A DNA stretch of 64,000 bases from contig DASSGH010000043.1 of the NCBI GenBank assembly GCA_035693615.1, forward strand, positions 1 to 64,000, in the 5' to 3' direction. Within the stretch, counting starts at the first letter, position 1. Every line of letters starts with the position of its first letter. The notes under the pieces were generated by a model. That model ran no database searches and was not told the origin of the DNA. It saw only the letters and a program-made list of their open reading frames with translations. Shown in pieces: positions 24,351-32,914 of the stretch. This stretch comes from VAZQ01 sp035693615. Its GTDB lineage: Bacteria; Pseudomonadota; Alphaproteobacteria; Rhizobiales; Xanthobacteraceae. Made by a program: the position numbers and the translations under genes.

Positions 24351-24899
24351 ATGAATTCGACACGCAATTCGCCGATCGCTCGGTATGCATGTGCAGCGGC
24401 TCTCGCGGTGCTGCTGGTGGCGATGCCGTGCGTCGCCTCGCATGCACCCGCAGGGGAGGTGATAGGCCCCAAGAGCGGCTTGCCAATGCCCCGGTTCGTG
24501 AGCCTCAAGCCCGATCGCGTCAATGTGCGCGGCGGTCCCACGCGCGACCACGAGGTGAGTTTCGTCTATACGCGGGCTGGCTTGCCGGTGGAAATCACCG
24601 CCGAATCCGACAATTGGCGTCGCATCCGTGATTGGGAAGGGTCGGAAGGCTGGGTCTACCATTCGCTGCTGTCGGGGCGGCGCACGGCGGTGGTCACGCC
24701 CAAGGACAAGAAAGAGCTCGTGCCGCTTTACGACAAGGGCGACAGCAATGCCCCCGTCATCGCGCGATTGCAGGCCGGGGTGCTGGCCGGAATCAAACGA
24801 TGCACCGGCAGCTGGTGCCGGATCGTCGGACCAGGCTTCGATGGCTGGACGCTGCAGGAGCAGCTCTGGGGAGTCTATCCCAACGAGAAGGTGGAGTAG
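24351..24899 (+). CDS. Secreted SH3-domain protein
   Basis: A 182-residue protein with an N-terminal Sec signal (hydrophobic AAALAVLLVAMPCVA, cleavage near residue 30). Two bacterial SH3-like motifs follow: residues about 50-110, with RVNVRGGPTRDHEV and SEGWVYHSLLS, and about 120-175, with WCRIVGPGFDGWTLQEQLWGVYP. Such domains bind peptidoglycan or proteins in the periplasm. It is common as a single gene in rhizobia. It converges on irr, with a terminator in the 61-bp gap. Confidence 0.92.
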   Translation: MNSTRNSPIARYACAAALAVLLVAMPCVASHAPAGEVIGPKSGLPMPRFVSLKPDRVNVRGGPTRDHEVSFVYTRAGLPVEITAESDNWRRIRDWEGSEGWVYHSLLSGRRTAVVTPKDKKELVPLYDKGDSNAPVIARLQAGVLAGIKRCTGSWCRIVGPGFDGWTLQEQLWGVYPNEKVE

Positions 24900-24904
24900 C
24901 CGAG

Positions 24905-24936
24905 AAAAAAATGCGACCGGGAAAACGGTCCCGGTC
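24905..24936 (-). terminator. Intrinsic terminator downstream of irr
   Basis: GACCGGG (24915-24921) pairs with CCCGGTC (24930-24936) around an 8-nt loop. On the minus strand the stem is followed by GCA and then seven Ts (24911-24905). This ends the irr transcript in the convergent gap with the SH3-domain gene. Confidence 0.8.
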
Positions 24937-24960
24937 ACATGAAACCGGCGGACGAACCGC

Positions 24961-25467
24961 TCAGCGCGCCTTGCGTCGCAGCCGAACTACCACATCCACA
25001 CGCGCAATCTCGTAGCCTTCAGGCGGAATGGGCGTCCTGCCGACGACCACGTCGGCGTCGGGGATGTCGAGCAGGTCGTTCTCGCCCTCGATGAAGAAGT
25101 GGTGGTGCTGCGAGACGTTGGTATCAAAATAGGTCTTCGAGCCGTCGACGGCGACTTGGCGCAACAGCCCGACGTCAGTGAACTGATGCAGCGTGTTATA
25201 AACGGTGGCAAGGGACACCGGAACCTTGGCCTTCACCGCCTCCTCATAAAGGATCTCGGCGGTGACGTGGCGATCGCCCTTGCCGAATAGGATCCACCCG
25301 AGCGCCATTCGCTGGCGGGTCGGACGCAAGCCCACGTCGCGGAGCATGGATTTCACATCGCGCCACGGGCAGCCCGTCAAGGTGGCGCGGGGGGACATGC
25401 TCGCCGGATGCTCGGCACCCTGGATCGTGTTGGTAAAGACGATGGTGCGCGAGAGGGGCGTGGACAC
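24961..25467 (-). CDS. irr: Iron response regulator Irr (Fur family)
   Basis: About 168 residues if translation starts at the GTG at 25467, which has TAAGG upstream and gives a length near that of Bradyrhizobium Irr. An ATG at 25398 (145 aa) is the alternative. Irr represses or activates iron- and heme-related genes in Rhizobiales. The heme regulatory Cys-Pro motif (TGCPWRDV) and the His-rich heme-binding motif (QHHHFF) are both present. The winged-helix core contains LRPTRQRMALGWILFGKGDRH. It is divergent from fabA, an order common in rhizobia. The Cys-Pro motif predicts heme-triggered turnover as in Bradyrhizobium japonicum; that is inferred. Confidence 0.93.
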   Translation of the reverse strand: MSTPLSRTIVFTNTIQGAEHPASMSPRATLTGCPWRDVKSMLRDVGLRPTRQRMALGWILFGKGDRHVTAEILYEEAVKAKVPVSLATVYNTLHQFTDVGLLRQVAVDGSKTYFDTNVSQHHHFFIEGENDLLDIPDADVVVGRTPIPPEGYEIARVDVVVRLRRKAR

Positions 25468-25687
25468 GGCCTGAACCTTAGGGCACTGGAACGATTGTTG
25501 CATTTGTAACATATGCTGCCGAAGGTGCAACTCCCTCCCCAGCGACACTGGGGCAATTCTAATCTGGCCGGGCACTCGGCAGGATGGCTAGCTTTTCCGG
25601 CCCGGTGGCTGGCTTTGCCCTCCGCGCCGCCTATGTTAGGAGTTCCACGCTTTGGGTATTTACCAGGCGGCCACGGACACGACGCGG

Positions 25688-26218
25688 ATGGCGAACCGGC
25701 GCAGCAGCTTCGGATACGATGACCTATTGGCCTGCGCGCGCGGCGAGCTTTTCGGCGCCGGCAATGCGCAGCTTCCGCTGCCGCCCATGCTCATGTTCGA
25801 TCGCATCTCCGAGATCGCGGAAGCCGGCGGCGAATACGGCAAGGGCTTGGTTCGCGCCGTGCTCGAGCTCAAGCCTGACCTCTGGTTCTTTCCCTGCCAT
25901 TTCAAAGGCGATCCGGTCATGCCCGGCTGCCTCGGCCTCGATGCGCTTTGGCAGTTGCTGGGCTTCTTCCTGGGTTGGCTCGGCGCGCCGGGCAAGGGAC
26001 GCGCGCTCGGGCTCGGCGAGCTGAAATTCTCCGGCCAGGTCCTGCCCACGGCCAAGAAGGTGGTCTACGGCATCGACATCAAGCGGGTCATGCGCAGCAA
26101 GCTCGTGCTCGGCATCGCCGATGGCTGGCTCTCGGCCGACGGGTCGATCATCTATCGCGCCATGGACCTGAAGGTCGGACTATTCCGCGACGAAGTGATG
26201 CAGCCGAGCGGCGGTTGA
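25688..26218 (+). CDS. fabA: 3-hydroxyacyl-[acyl-carrier-protein] dehydratase/isomerase
   Basis: A 176-residue FabA that dehydrates 3-hydroxydecanoyl-ACP and isomerises it, starting unsaturated fatty-acid synthesis. The catalytic pair H71 (FFPCHFKGDPVMPG) and D85 (CLGLDAL) matches E. coli H70 and D84. ATG 25688 aligns with other alphaproteobacterial FabA N-termini (SSFGYDDLLAC). A TTG at 25652, preceded by TAGGAG at a 9-nt spacing, would add 12 residues and has the better ribosome binding site, so the true start is uncertain. It leads the fabA-fabB-fabI operon, 50 bp before fabB. Confidence 0.95.
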   Translation: MANRRSSFGYDDLLACARGELFGAGNAQLPLPPMLMFDRISEIAEAGGEYGKGLVRAVLELKPDLWFFPCHFKGDPVMPGCLGLDALWQLLGFFLGWLGAPGKGRALGLGELKFSGQVLPTAKKVVYGIDIKRVMRSKLVLGIADGWLSADGSIIYRAMDLKVGLFRDEVMQPSGG

Positions 26219-26267
26219 AGACGGCGGTTGCGCTCGCTGTGCGGGTCGAGATGCGGACGAGGCGTTC

Positions 26268-27485
26268 ATGAGACGGGTCGTCGTCACCGGGATGGGCATC
26301 GTCTCGTCCATCGGCAACAACACCCAGGAAGTGCTGGCAAGTCTGCGCGAGGCGAAGTCGGGAATTTCGCGTGCCGACAAATACGCCGAGCTCGGCTTTC
26401 GTTGCCAGGTGCACGGTGCGCCGACGCTCGTTGCCGAAGAAGCAATCGATCGTCGCGCCATGCGCTTCCTCGGCGGCGGCGCGGCCTGGAACCACGCGGC
26501 CATGGAGCAGGCGATCCGCGATGCGGGTCTCGAGGAGGATGAAATCTCACACGAGAGAACCGGCATCATCATGGGGTCGGGCGGGCCATCGACCCGCGCC
26601 ATTGTCGAGGCGGCCGACACCGCCCGCAACAAGAGTCCCAAGCGGGTCGGTCCCTTCGCCGTGCCCAAGGCGATGTCGTCGACTGCATCGGCGACGCTCG
26701 CCACCTGGTTCAAGATCAAGGGAATCAGTTATTCGATCTCGTCGGCGTGCGCGACCTCGAATCATTGCATCGGCAACGCCGCGGAAGTGATCCAGTCAGG
26801 TAAGCAAGACATCATTTTCGCCGGTGGCTGCGAGGAACTCGATTGGACGCTCTCCGTGCTGTTCGACGCCATGGGAGCTATGTCCTCGAGCTTCAATCAG
26901 ACGCCGGAGAAGGCCTCGCGCGCCTACGACGTCGACCGCGACGGATTCGTCATCGCCGGCGGCGCCGGCGTGCTAGTGTTGGAGGAACTCGAACATGCCA
27001 AGGCGCGCGGCGGGCGCATCTACGGCGAGGTCGCCGGCTATGGCGCCACCTCAGACGGATTCGATATGGTGGCGCCCTCGGGAGAGGGCGCGGTGCGTTG
27101 CATGCGGATGGCGCTCAACGGCGTGAAGGCGCCCGTCGATTACATCAATCCACACGCAACCTCGACCCCGATTGGCGATCTCAAGGAGATCGAGGCGATT
27201 CGCGAGGTCTTCGGCCAGCGCTGCCCGCCGATTTCCGCGACGAAATCGCTCACCGGCCATTCGCTCGGAGCCGCCGGCGCGCAGGAGGCGATTTATTCCC
27301 TGTTGATGATGAACAACGGTTTCATATGTGAAAGTGCCAACATCGACAAGCTCGATCCGGCTTTCGCAGACATGCCGATTGTGCGCGAGCGGCGCGACGA
27401 CGTGAGGCTCGGGTGCGTGCTCTCAAATTCGTTCGGCTTCGGCGGCACCAACGCCTCGGTGGTGCTCAAGCGCCTGGATGTTTGA
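26268..27485 (+). CDS. fabB: 3-oxoacyl-[acyl-carrier-protein] synthase I
   Basis: A 405-residue condensing enzyme that elongates saturated and cis-unsaturated acyl-ACP with malonyl-ACP. The thiolase-fold triad is C161 (SSACATS), H296 (NPHATSTP) and H331 (GHSLGAAGAQE), matching E. coli FabB C163, H298 and H333. The C-terminal GGTNASVV motif is typical. Its position directly after fabA identifies it as FabB rather than FabF and makes the FabA-FabB unsaturated pathway complete. Confidence 0.97.
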   Translation: MRRVVVTGMGIVSSIGNNTQEVLASLREAKSGISRADKYAELGFRCQVHGAPTLVAEEAIDRRAMRFLGGGAAWNHAAMEQAIRDAGLEEDEISHERTGIIMGSGGPSTRAIVEAADTARNKSPKRVGPFAVPKAMSSTASATLATWFKIKGISYSISSACATSNHCIGNAAEVIQSGKQDIIFAGGCEELDWTLSVLFDAMGAMSSSFNQTPEKASRAYDVDRDGFVIAGGAGVLVLEELEHAKARGGRIYGEVAGYGATSDGFDMVAPSGEGAVRCMRMALNGVKAPVDYINPHATSTPIGDLKEIEAIREVFGQRCPPISATKSLTGHSLGAAGAQEAIYSLLMMNNGFICESANIDKLDPAFADMPIVRERRDDVRLGCVLSNSFGFGGTNASVVLKRLDV

Positions 27486-27551
27486 GGGACGCATGATGAT
27501 CAATTCAGATCCGCGCGCGGCGCGTGCGGCGGAGCGGCAAGTTTGGGTGCC

Positions 27552-28391
27552 ATGACGCAATTGATGCAGGGCAAGCGTGGCTTGATCATGGGGGTGGCCA
27601 ACGATCACTCCATTGCGTGGGGCATCGCCAGGATGCTCGCCGCTCACGGCGCGACGCTCGCCTTCAGCTATCAGGGCGAGGCGCTGGGCCGACGCGTCAA
27701 GCCTTTGGCGGAATCGGTAGGCGCGTCGCTGCTGTTACCCTGTGATGTGGAGCAGACCGATTCCCTCGATGCGGCCTTCGCCGCGATCGCGGAGAAATGG
27801 GGCTCGCTTGATTTTCTCGTCCATGCCATCGCCTTCTCCGACAAAAACCAGCTCAAGGGCCGCTACGCCGATACGACGCGCGAGAATTTCGTCCGGACCA
27901 TGATCATTTCGTGCTTCTCCTTCACCGAAGCGGCGAAGCGCGCGGCGGTGCTGATGCCGGCCGGCGGTGCGATGCTCACGCTGACCTACAATGGCGGACA
28001 GCGCGCGATGCCTAACTACAACGTGATGGGAGTTGCGAAGGCGGCGCTGGAAGCGTCCGTGCGCTACCTCGCGGTCGACTTCGGCCCCGCAGCAATCCGC
28101 GTCAATGCCATCTCGGCGGGACCGATCCGCACGCTCGCTGGCGCGGGCATCAGCGATGCGCGGCAGATGTTTGCCTTCCAGCAGCGCCACTCGCCGCTGC
28201 GGCGAGGGGTGACGTTGGAGGAGATCGGAGGCGCCGCGCTCTATCTGCTTTCGGATCTTTCGACGGGCGTCACCGGCGACGTGCACTTCGTGGATTCCGG
28301 CTACAACGTCATCGCCATGCCGCATCCCGCCTCGCTCAAGGACGAAACGGCGGCCAACGAGCGGGCGATCGTCAAGGACGCGGCGCAATAG
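27552..28391 (+). CDS. fabI: Enoyl-[acyl-carrier-protein] reductase (NADH)
   Basis: A 279-residue short-chain dehydrogenase-type enoyl-ACP reductase performing the last step of each elongation cycle. The NADH motif GVANDHSIAWGIA lies at residues 14-26. The catalytic Tyr156 and Lys163 (NYNVMGVAK) are spaced as in E. coli FabI. ATG 27552 gives the family length; a TTG three codons upstream (27543) and an ATG four codons downstream are alternatives. It is the third gene of the fab operon, 66 bp after fabB, and converges on pnp. Confidence 0.95.
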   Translation: MTQLMQGKRGLIMGVANDHSIAWGIARMLAAHGATLAFSYQGEALGRRVKPLAESVGASLLLPCDVEQTDSLDAAFAAIAEKWGSLDFLVHAIAFSDKNQLKGRYADTTRENFVRTMIISCFSFTEAAKRAAVLMPAGGAMLTLTYNGGQRAMPNYNVMGVAKAALEASVRYLAVDFGPAAIRVNAISAGPIRTLAGAGISDARQMFAFQQRHSPLRRGVTLEEIGGAALYLLSDLSTGVTGDVHFVDSGYNVIAMPHPASLKDETAANERAIVKDAAQ

Positions 28392-28521
28392 CACGCATCA
28401 CAATGTGTCGCAGAGCCCGCGGCCCGTTGCGCGCCGGCGCTGACGCCGTTGCGCTCGGCCAGATTGTGAATGCACGCCGAGCGGCGCGTAGCGGCCCCGC
28501 AGGGCGCGCCCGCGCCGTGAC

Positions 28522-30699
28522 CTATTCCGCGCTAGCCGCTTCGCGCGGCTGATCGCTGCGGGCCTGCTCGGCCTCGCCCTTCTGCTTCGCTTCCAGATCT
28601 TCGCCGGTCGTCTGATCGACGGCCTTCATCGACAGACGCACTTTCCCGCGCTCATCGAAGCCAAGAAGCTTGACCTTGACCTTGTCGCCTTCTTTCACGA
28701 CGTCGGTCACTTTCTGTACGCGGCGGGCCGCGAGCTGGCTGATGTGCACGAGACCGTCCTTGGCTCCGAAGAAGTTTACGAACGCACCGAAGTCCATCAC
28801 CTTGACCACCGTGCCCTCGTAGATGTGACCCACTTCGGGCTCGGAAGCGATCGACTTGATCCAGTTGATCGCCGCCTTCATCGCATCGCCGTTGGCCGAT
28901 GCAACCTTTACCGTCCCGTCGTCGGAAATGTCGATCTTCGCGCCGGTCTTTTCGACGATCTCGCGGATCACCTTGCCGCCGGAGCCGATCACTTCGCGGA
29001 TCTTGTCGACCGGAATGTTGAACACTTCGATGCGCGGCGCGTGCTCGCCGAGTTGAGCACGGTGTTGGGCGAGCGCCTTGCCCATTTCGCCCAAGATATG
29101 CATGCGCCCCTCCCTCGCTTGGCTGAGCGCAACGCGCATGATCTCCTCGGTGATCCCCGCGATCTTGATGTCCATCTGTAGCGAGGTGACGCCTCGTTCG
29201 GTGCCGGCAACCTTGAAGTCCATATCGCCGAGATGATCCTCATCGCCGAGGATATCGGAGAGCACGGCATAGCGCTGATCTTCGAGGATCAGACCCATAG
29301 CGATGCCCGCGGTGGGCCGTTTGACGGGGACGCCCGCGTCCATCAGGGCGAGCGACGTGCCGCATACCGTCGCCATCGAGGAAGAGCCGTTCGATTCCGT
29401 GATCTCCGATACAACGCGCAGCGTGTAAGGGAATTCGTGGTGCGGCGGTAGAATCGGATGGATGGCCCGCCAGGCGAGCTTGCCGTGGCCGATCTCGCGG
29501 CGGCGAGGTCCGCCCATCCGGCCGGTCTCGCCCACCGAGAACGGCGGGAAGTTGTAATGCAGCAGGAAGGTCTCCTTGTAGGTCCCCTGCAAGGCATCGA
29601 TCCACTGCTCGTCTTCGCCGGTGCCGAGCGTGGCTATCACCAGCGCCTGCGTTTCGCCGCGGGTGAACAACGCGGAGCCGTGCGCACGGGGCAGCACTCC
29701 GGCCTCGCACGCGATGGGACGCACGGTCTTCACGTCGCGACCATCGATGCGATGACCCGTATCGAGAATGTTCCAGCGGACGATCTTGGCTTCGATCTTT
29801 TTGAAAACGTCGGCGACCTGTTGCACGGAATAGGGCGGGTTCTCCACCCCCTCCGGGCAGAAGTGCGCCATCACCTTGGCCTTGGCGGCATCGGCCGCCT
29901 GGTGGCGCTCCATCTTGTGCGCGATCGCGTAGGCCGCGCGCAAATCCGGCTCGACCAGGGCGAGCATGTCTTTTTCGAGCGCCGAGGTGTCCGCAACCTG
30001 CAGCTCGCGCGGCTCTTTCGCCGCCTTTTCCGCCAGCTTGATGATGGCGTCGATCACCGGCTGGAAATGGCGGTGGCCGAACATCACGGCCCCAAGCATC
30101 ACCTCTTCGCTGAGCTCCTTTGCCTCAGATTCGACCATCAGCACGGCATCCTGGGTGCCGGCGACCACGAGGTCGAGCTGGCTCTCCGTCATCTCGTCGA
30201 GCAACGGGTTGAGCACGTATTCGTTGTTGACGAAACCGACGCGGGCGGCCCCGATCGGTCCCATGAAGGGTGCTCCCGAAAGCGTCAGCGCCGCCGAGGC
30301 GGCGATCATCGCCAGAATATCGGGATCGTTCTCGAGATCGTGCGAGAGCGTGGTCACGATCACCTGGGTCTCGTTGCGCCATCCGTCGGCGAACAGCGGT
30401 CGCACCGGACGATCGATCAATCGCGAGACGAGCGTCTCCTTCTCCGTGGGGCGGCCTTCGCGCTTGAAATAGCCGCCGGGGATGCGGCCCGCGGCGTAGA
30501 ATTTTTCCTGGTAATCGACGGTGAGCGGCAGAAAATCGACGCCCGCCCGCGGTTCCTTAGCGGCGACCACCGTCGCCAGCACCTTTGATTCACCATAGGT
30601 GGCAACTACGGCACCGTCGGCTTGCCGGGCGATCTTGCCGGTTTCTAGGACGAGCTTGCGCCCTCCCCAGTCGAGCTCAACACGATGGATATCGAACAT
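28522..30699 (-). CDS. pnp: Polyribonucleotide nucleotidyltransferase
   Basis: A 725-residue PNPase, the phosphorolytic 3'-5' exoribonuclease of the degradosome. Two RNase PH-like cores span about 1-230 and 310-545; the second begins near VKTVRPIACEAGVLPRAHGSALFTRG. A KH domain follows (IREVIGSGGKVIREI, about 553-615), then an S1 domain (HIYEGTVVKVMDFGAFVNFFGAKDG broken by its loop, about 620-690). It lies 250 bp downstream of rpsO on the same strand, and that gap holds tandem hairpins of the kind cut by RNase III in E. coli pnp autoregulation. Confidence 0.97.
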   Translation of the reverse strand: MFDIHRVELDWGGRKLVLETGKIARQADGAVVATYGESKVLATVVAAKEPRAGVDFLPLTVDYQEKFYAAGRIPGGYFKREGRPTEKETLVSRLIDRPVRPLFADGWRNETQVIVTTLSHDLENDPDILAMIAASAALTLSGAPFMGPIGAARVGFVNNEYVLNPLLDEMTESQLDLVVAGTQDAVLMVESEAKELSEEVMLGAVMFGHRHFQPVIDAIIKLAEKAAKEPRELQVADTSALEKDMLALVEPDLRAAYAIAHKMERHQAADAAKAKVMAHFCPEGVENPPYSVQQVADVFKKIEAKIVRWNILDTGHRIDGRDVKTVRPIACEAGVLPRAHGSALFTRGETQALVIATLGTGEDEQWIDALQGTYKETFLLHYNFPPFSVGETGRMGGPRRREIGHGKLAWRAIHPILPPHHEFPYTLRVVSEITESNGSSSMATVCGTSLALMDAGVPVKRPTAGIAMGLILEDQRYAVLSDILGDEDHLGDMDFKVAGTERGVTSLQMDIKIAGITEEIMRVALSQAREGRMHILGEMGKALAQHRAQLGEHAPRIEVFNIPVDKIREVIGSGGKVIREIVEKTGAKIDISDDGTVKVASANGDAMKAAINWIKSIASEPEVGHIYEGTVVKVMDFGAFVNFFGAKDGLVHISQLAARRVQKVTDVVKEGDKVKVKLLGFDERGKVRLSMKAVDQTTGEDLEAKQKGEAEQARSDQPREAASAE

Positions 30700-30949
30700 T
30701 GCAGTCGTCTTTCATGGTCTCTGCGAAGGGGCGAAAGCCATGAGCAAGACGGCGAGATGCTGCCGTCTGCGGCCGTGCCGCAAACCGAGACAGCGTCTGG
30801 CGATCCTGCCATGGCCTTCGAGCCTTCCGTTAAACAACGGGCGATCATTCGGCCCGTCTTCCCAACTCGGCAGCGGTCTCGCTGCCGGATAAACAGCGGA
30901 TTTGTCCCGGTATCCGCTTCAAAACGCGCGAACATGCCGCGCATACTCG
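30700..30949 (-). promoter_or_regulatory. rpsO-pnp intercistronic region with four hairpins
   Basis: In transcription order after rpsO: CGGCAGC/GCTGCCG (30868-30887, loop 6), ACGGGC/GCCCGT (about 30837-30857, then TTGTTTAA, a weak terminator), TGCGGC/GCCGCA (30768-30782, loop CGT) and GACGGC/GCCGTC (30748-30767, loop 8). The last two abut and end about 50 nt before the pnp ATG. E. coli pnp is controlled from such a leader by RNase III and PNPase; a similar role here is inference. No coding frame is supported. Confidence 0.5.
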
Positions 30950-31219
30950 TCAACGGCGAATACCCAGCCGTTCGATCAAGGATTTGTAACGGGCCGCGTC
31001 GACACGGGCGAGATAGTCGAGAAGCTGCCGCCGCTGGGACACGAGCTTGAGCAGTCCACGCCGGGAATGATTGTCCTTGACGTGGGTCTTGAAATGCTCG
31101 GTCAGACTGTTGATGCGCTCCGAGAGGATCGCTACCTGCACTTCCGGCGACCCGGTATCGCCGGCCTTGACCGCATAGGTCTTGATGACTTCGGCCTTAC
31201 GGCCGGGCGTTATCGACAT
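30950..31219 (-). CDS. rpsO: 30S ribosomal protein S15
   Basis: An 89-residue ribosomal protein S15, the standard length. It binds 16S rRNA helices 20-22 early in 30S assembly. The family core is visible as AGDTGSPEVQVAILSERI, LTEHFKTHVKDNHSRRGLL and QRRQLLDYLAR. It sits between truB (222 bp upstream) and pnp, the widely conserved truB-rpsO-pnp order. Its leader contains a strong hairpin at 31303-31322. Confidence 0.98.
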   Translation of the reverse strand: MSITPGRKAEVIKTYAVKAGDTGSPEVQVAILSERINSLTEHFKTHVKDNHSRRGLLKLVSQRRQLLDYLARVDAARYKSLIERLGIRR

Positions 31220-31302
31220 CGGGTGATTGTCCTTTATTCTGTCAGGGCCATACTCGGCGGCCGGGCCGGGATGTCGTCCAGCGCGGTCACCAGAAGTAGG
31301 TT

Positions 31303-31337
31303 GCGCGGGCCAATGCCCGCGCTACGGGGGGCAATAT
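31303..31337 (-). promoter_or_regulatory. rpsO leader hairpin and candidate -10 box
   Basis: GCGCGGGC pairs with GCCCGCGC around CAAT (31303-31322), a perfect 8-bp stem. TATATT on the minus strand (31337-31332) just upstream could be a -10 box, with only a poor -35. The transcript would start near 31325, placing the hairpin at its 5' end, about 80 nt before the rpsO ATG. S15 leader RNAs that bind S15 are known in several bacterial groups; identity with any of them is not shown. Confidence 0.4.
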
Positions 31338-31441
31338 AGCAAAATGCGCTCCGACGCCAGCGGAAATTGCGGCACTCGCAACAGCGCCTGGGCGACCGCG
31401 GCGCCAGGTTAAAGGCCGCCGCCGGCTCCTGGTCGCGGCAA

Positions 31442-32398
31442 TCAGCGCGGCAGATTGAAAATGCGCCGCGGGCGCAATTCTCCCTTCTCCACCTCCGCAA
31501 GCGCGATCAGCGCTCCCTGCGAGGAGACCGCCACCCAGCCTGCCATGACGGGCGCATCACGCCCGCGTAGCAGTACCGCTTGCCCACGCGCGAGCCGTCC
31601 GGCGTCGGCGGAACTCACCCGCAGCGCCGGCAATGCCGCGAGCCCCGCTTCGACGGGCAGGAGGACCGCTCGTTCCGCGGTAGCGTCATCAGGGCGCAGG
31701 AGGTGTTGCAATACGTCGAGGCTCACGCCGACATGCTCCCCGAAGGGGCCTACCGCGGTACGGCGCAAAGCCGCGACATGCCCCAGGCAGCCCAGCGTGC
31801 GACCAAGGTCGCGGGCGAGCGCGCGCACATACGTTCCCTTGCCGCACTCGGCCATGAACTTGGCGTGATCTTGATCAGCCGTCTCGATCAGTTCGAGGCG
31901 ATGGATTTCCACCGGGCGCGCCGCGATTTCGACCGGCTCGCCGTCGCGGGCGAGATCGTAGGCGCGCTCTCCGTCGATTTTGATCGCCGAGAACCGTGGC
32001 GGCACTTGCGTGATTTGGCCGACGAAAGGCGGCAATGCCGCACTGATTGCGTCCGCGCTGGGGCGTTGCGCGCTCACGGCGGTGATACGGCCCTCAGCGT
32101 CATCGGTGTCGCGCTCCTCCCCCCAGCGCACGGTGAAGTGATAGATCTTGCGTCCCTCCATGACGAAAGAAACCGTTTTGGTGGCCTCCCCCAGCGCGAT
32201 CGGCAATACCCCGGAGGCGAGCGGATCGAGCGTGCCGGCATGGCCGGCGCGCTTTGCCTGGAACAGGCGCTTGACCACGCTGACCGCATGCGTCGAGCTC
32301 ATGCCTACAGGCTTGTCGAGCACGACCCAGCCGTGCACGTCGCGCTTCTCGCGCTTGCGCGCCTGGGGCGATGACGGTTCGGTCTCGACCCGTGTCAA
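31442..32398 (-). CDS. truB: tRNA pseudouridine(55) synthase
   Basis: A 318-residue TruB that makes pseudouridine 55 in the T-loop of tRNAs. The catalytic Asp lies in HAGTLDPLASGVLPIALGEATK, split around GTLD; the N-terminal motif GWVVLDKPVGMSSTHAV is typical. A C-terminal PUA-like tail extends to RRIFNLPR. The start is a TTG at 32398 that overlaps the rbfA stop (TTGA); GATGAGGATAC gives a GAGG site 7 nt upstream. This TTG start is supported by sequence and coupling. Confidence 0.95.
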   Translation of the reverse strand: MTRVETEPSSPQARKREKRDVHGWVVLDKPVGMSSTHAVSVVKRLFQAKRAGHAGTLDPLASGVLPIALGEATKTVSFVMEGRKIYHFTVRWGEERDTDDAEGRITAVSAQRPSADAISAALPPFVGQITQVPPRFSAIKIDGERAYDLARDGEPVEIAARPVEIHRLELIETADQDHAKFMAECGKGTYVRALARDLGRTLGCLGHVAALRRTAVGPFGEHVGVSLDVLQHLLRPDDATAERAVLLPVEAGLAALPALRVSSADAGRLARGQAVLLRGRDAPVMAGWVAVSSQGALIALAEVEKGELRPRRIFNLPR

Positions 32399-32817
32399 GT
32401 ATCCTCATCCTTGTCGTGGAGGTCGCGCTGCACCGCAGGCGTTCGCAACAGCTTTTCGATCCGTTCGGCCTCGTCGAAACGCTCGTCGATCCGGAATCGC
32501 ACCTCGGGGGCGAATTTCAAGTTGATTCGCCGCGCAATCTCGGCGCGTAGGAAACGCTTGTTGCGGTCGAGCGCGGCGAGCACCGCGTCCGCATCACGTC
32601 CGCCGAGCGGCATGACGTAGATGGTCGCGAGCCGTAGGTCGGCCGCCATGCGCACCTCGGGAACGGTGATCACGTGCGCTTGGATCACCGGATCGTGGAC
32701 CGCACCGCGCGCGAGCAGGTCCGCGAAGGCATGGCGCACGAGTTCGCCAACCCGTAGCTGGCGCTGCGAGGGCGTGTGGCTCGTCTCGGGATCGCGTTGA
32801 AAGCGTCGACGCGTCAT
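32395..32817 (-). CDS. rbfA: Ribosome-binding factor A
   Basis: A 140-residue RbfA that assists late 30S maturation by binding near 16S helix 1. The KH-like core is seen in SQRQLRVGELVRHAFADLLARG, PEVRMAADLRLATIYVMPLGG and LKFAPEVRFRIDERFDEAERIEKLL. ATG 32817 (MTRRRFQRDP) is chosen; a possible upstream extension to 32859 has no ribosome binding site. It lies between infB (97 bp upstream) and truB (4-bp overlap), the classic order. Confidence 0.95.
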   Translation of the reverse strand: MTRRRFQRDPETSHTPSQRQLRVGELVRHAFADLLARGAVHDPVIQAHVITVPEVRMAADLRLATIYVMPLGGRDADAVLAALDRNKRFLRAEIARRINLKFAPEVRFRIDERFDEAERIEKLLRTPAVQRDLHDKDEDT

Positions 32818-32914
32818 GATCGTTCTGAATGCTCTTGATGCCCGGATCGATCCGCGCATCCAACATCTTGCGAAGAAAATGGTCCGGCTGACGGTAGGCG
32901 CGCGAGGCTCGAGC

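Noticed and set aside
28392..28521. Terminator between convergent fabI and pnp
   Set aside because: GC-rich partial inverted repeats occur but no T-run follows on either strand.
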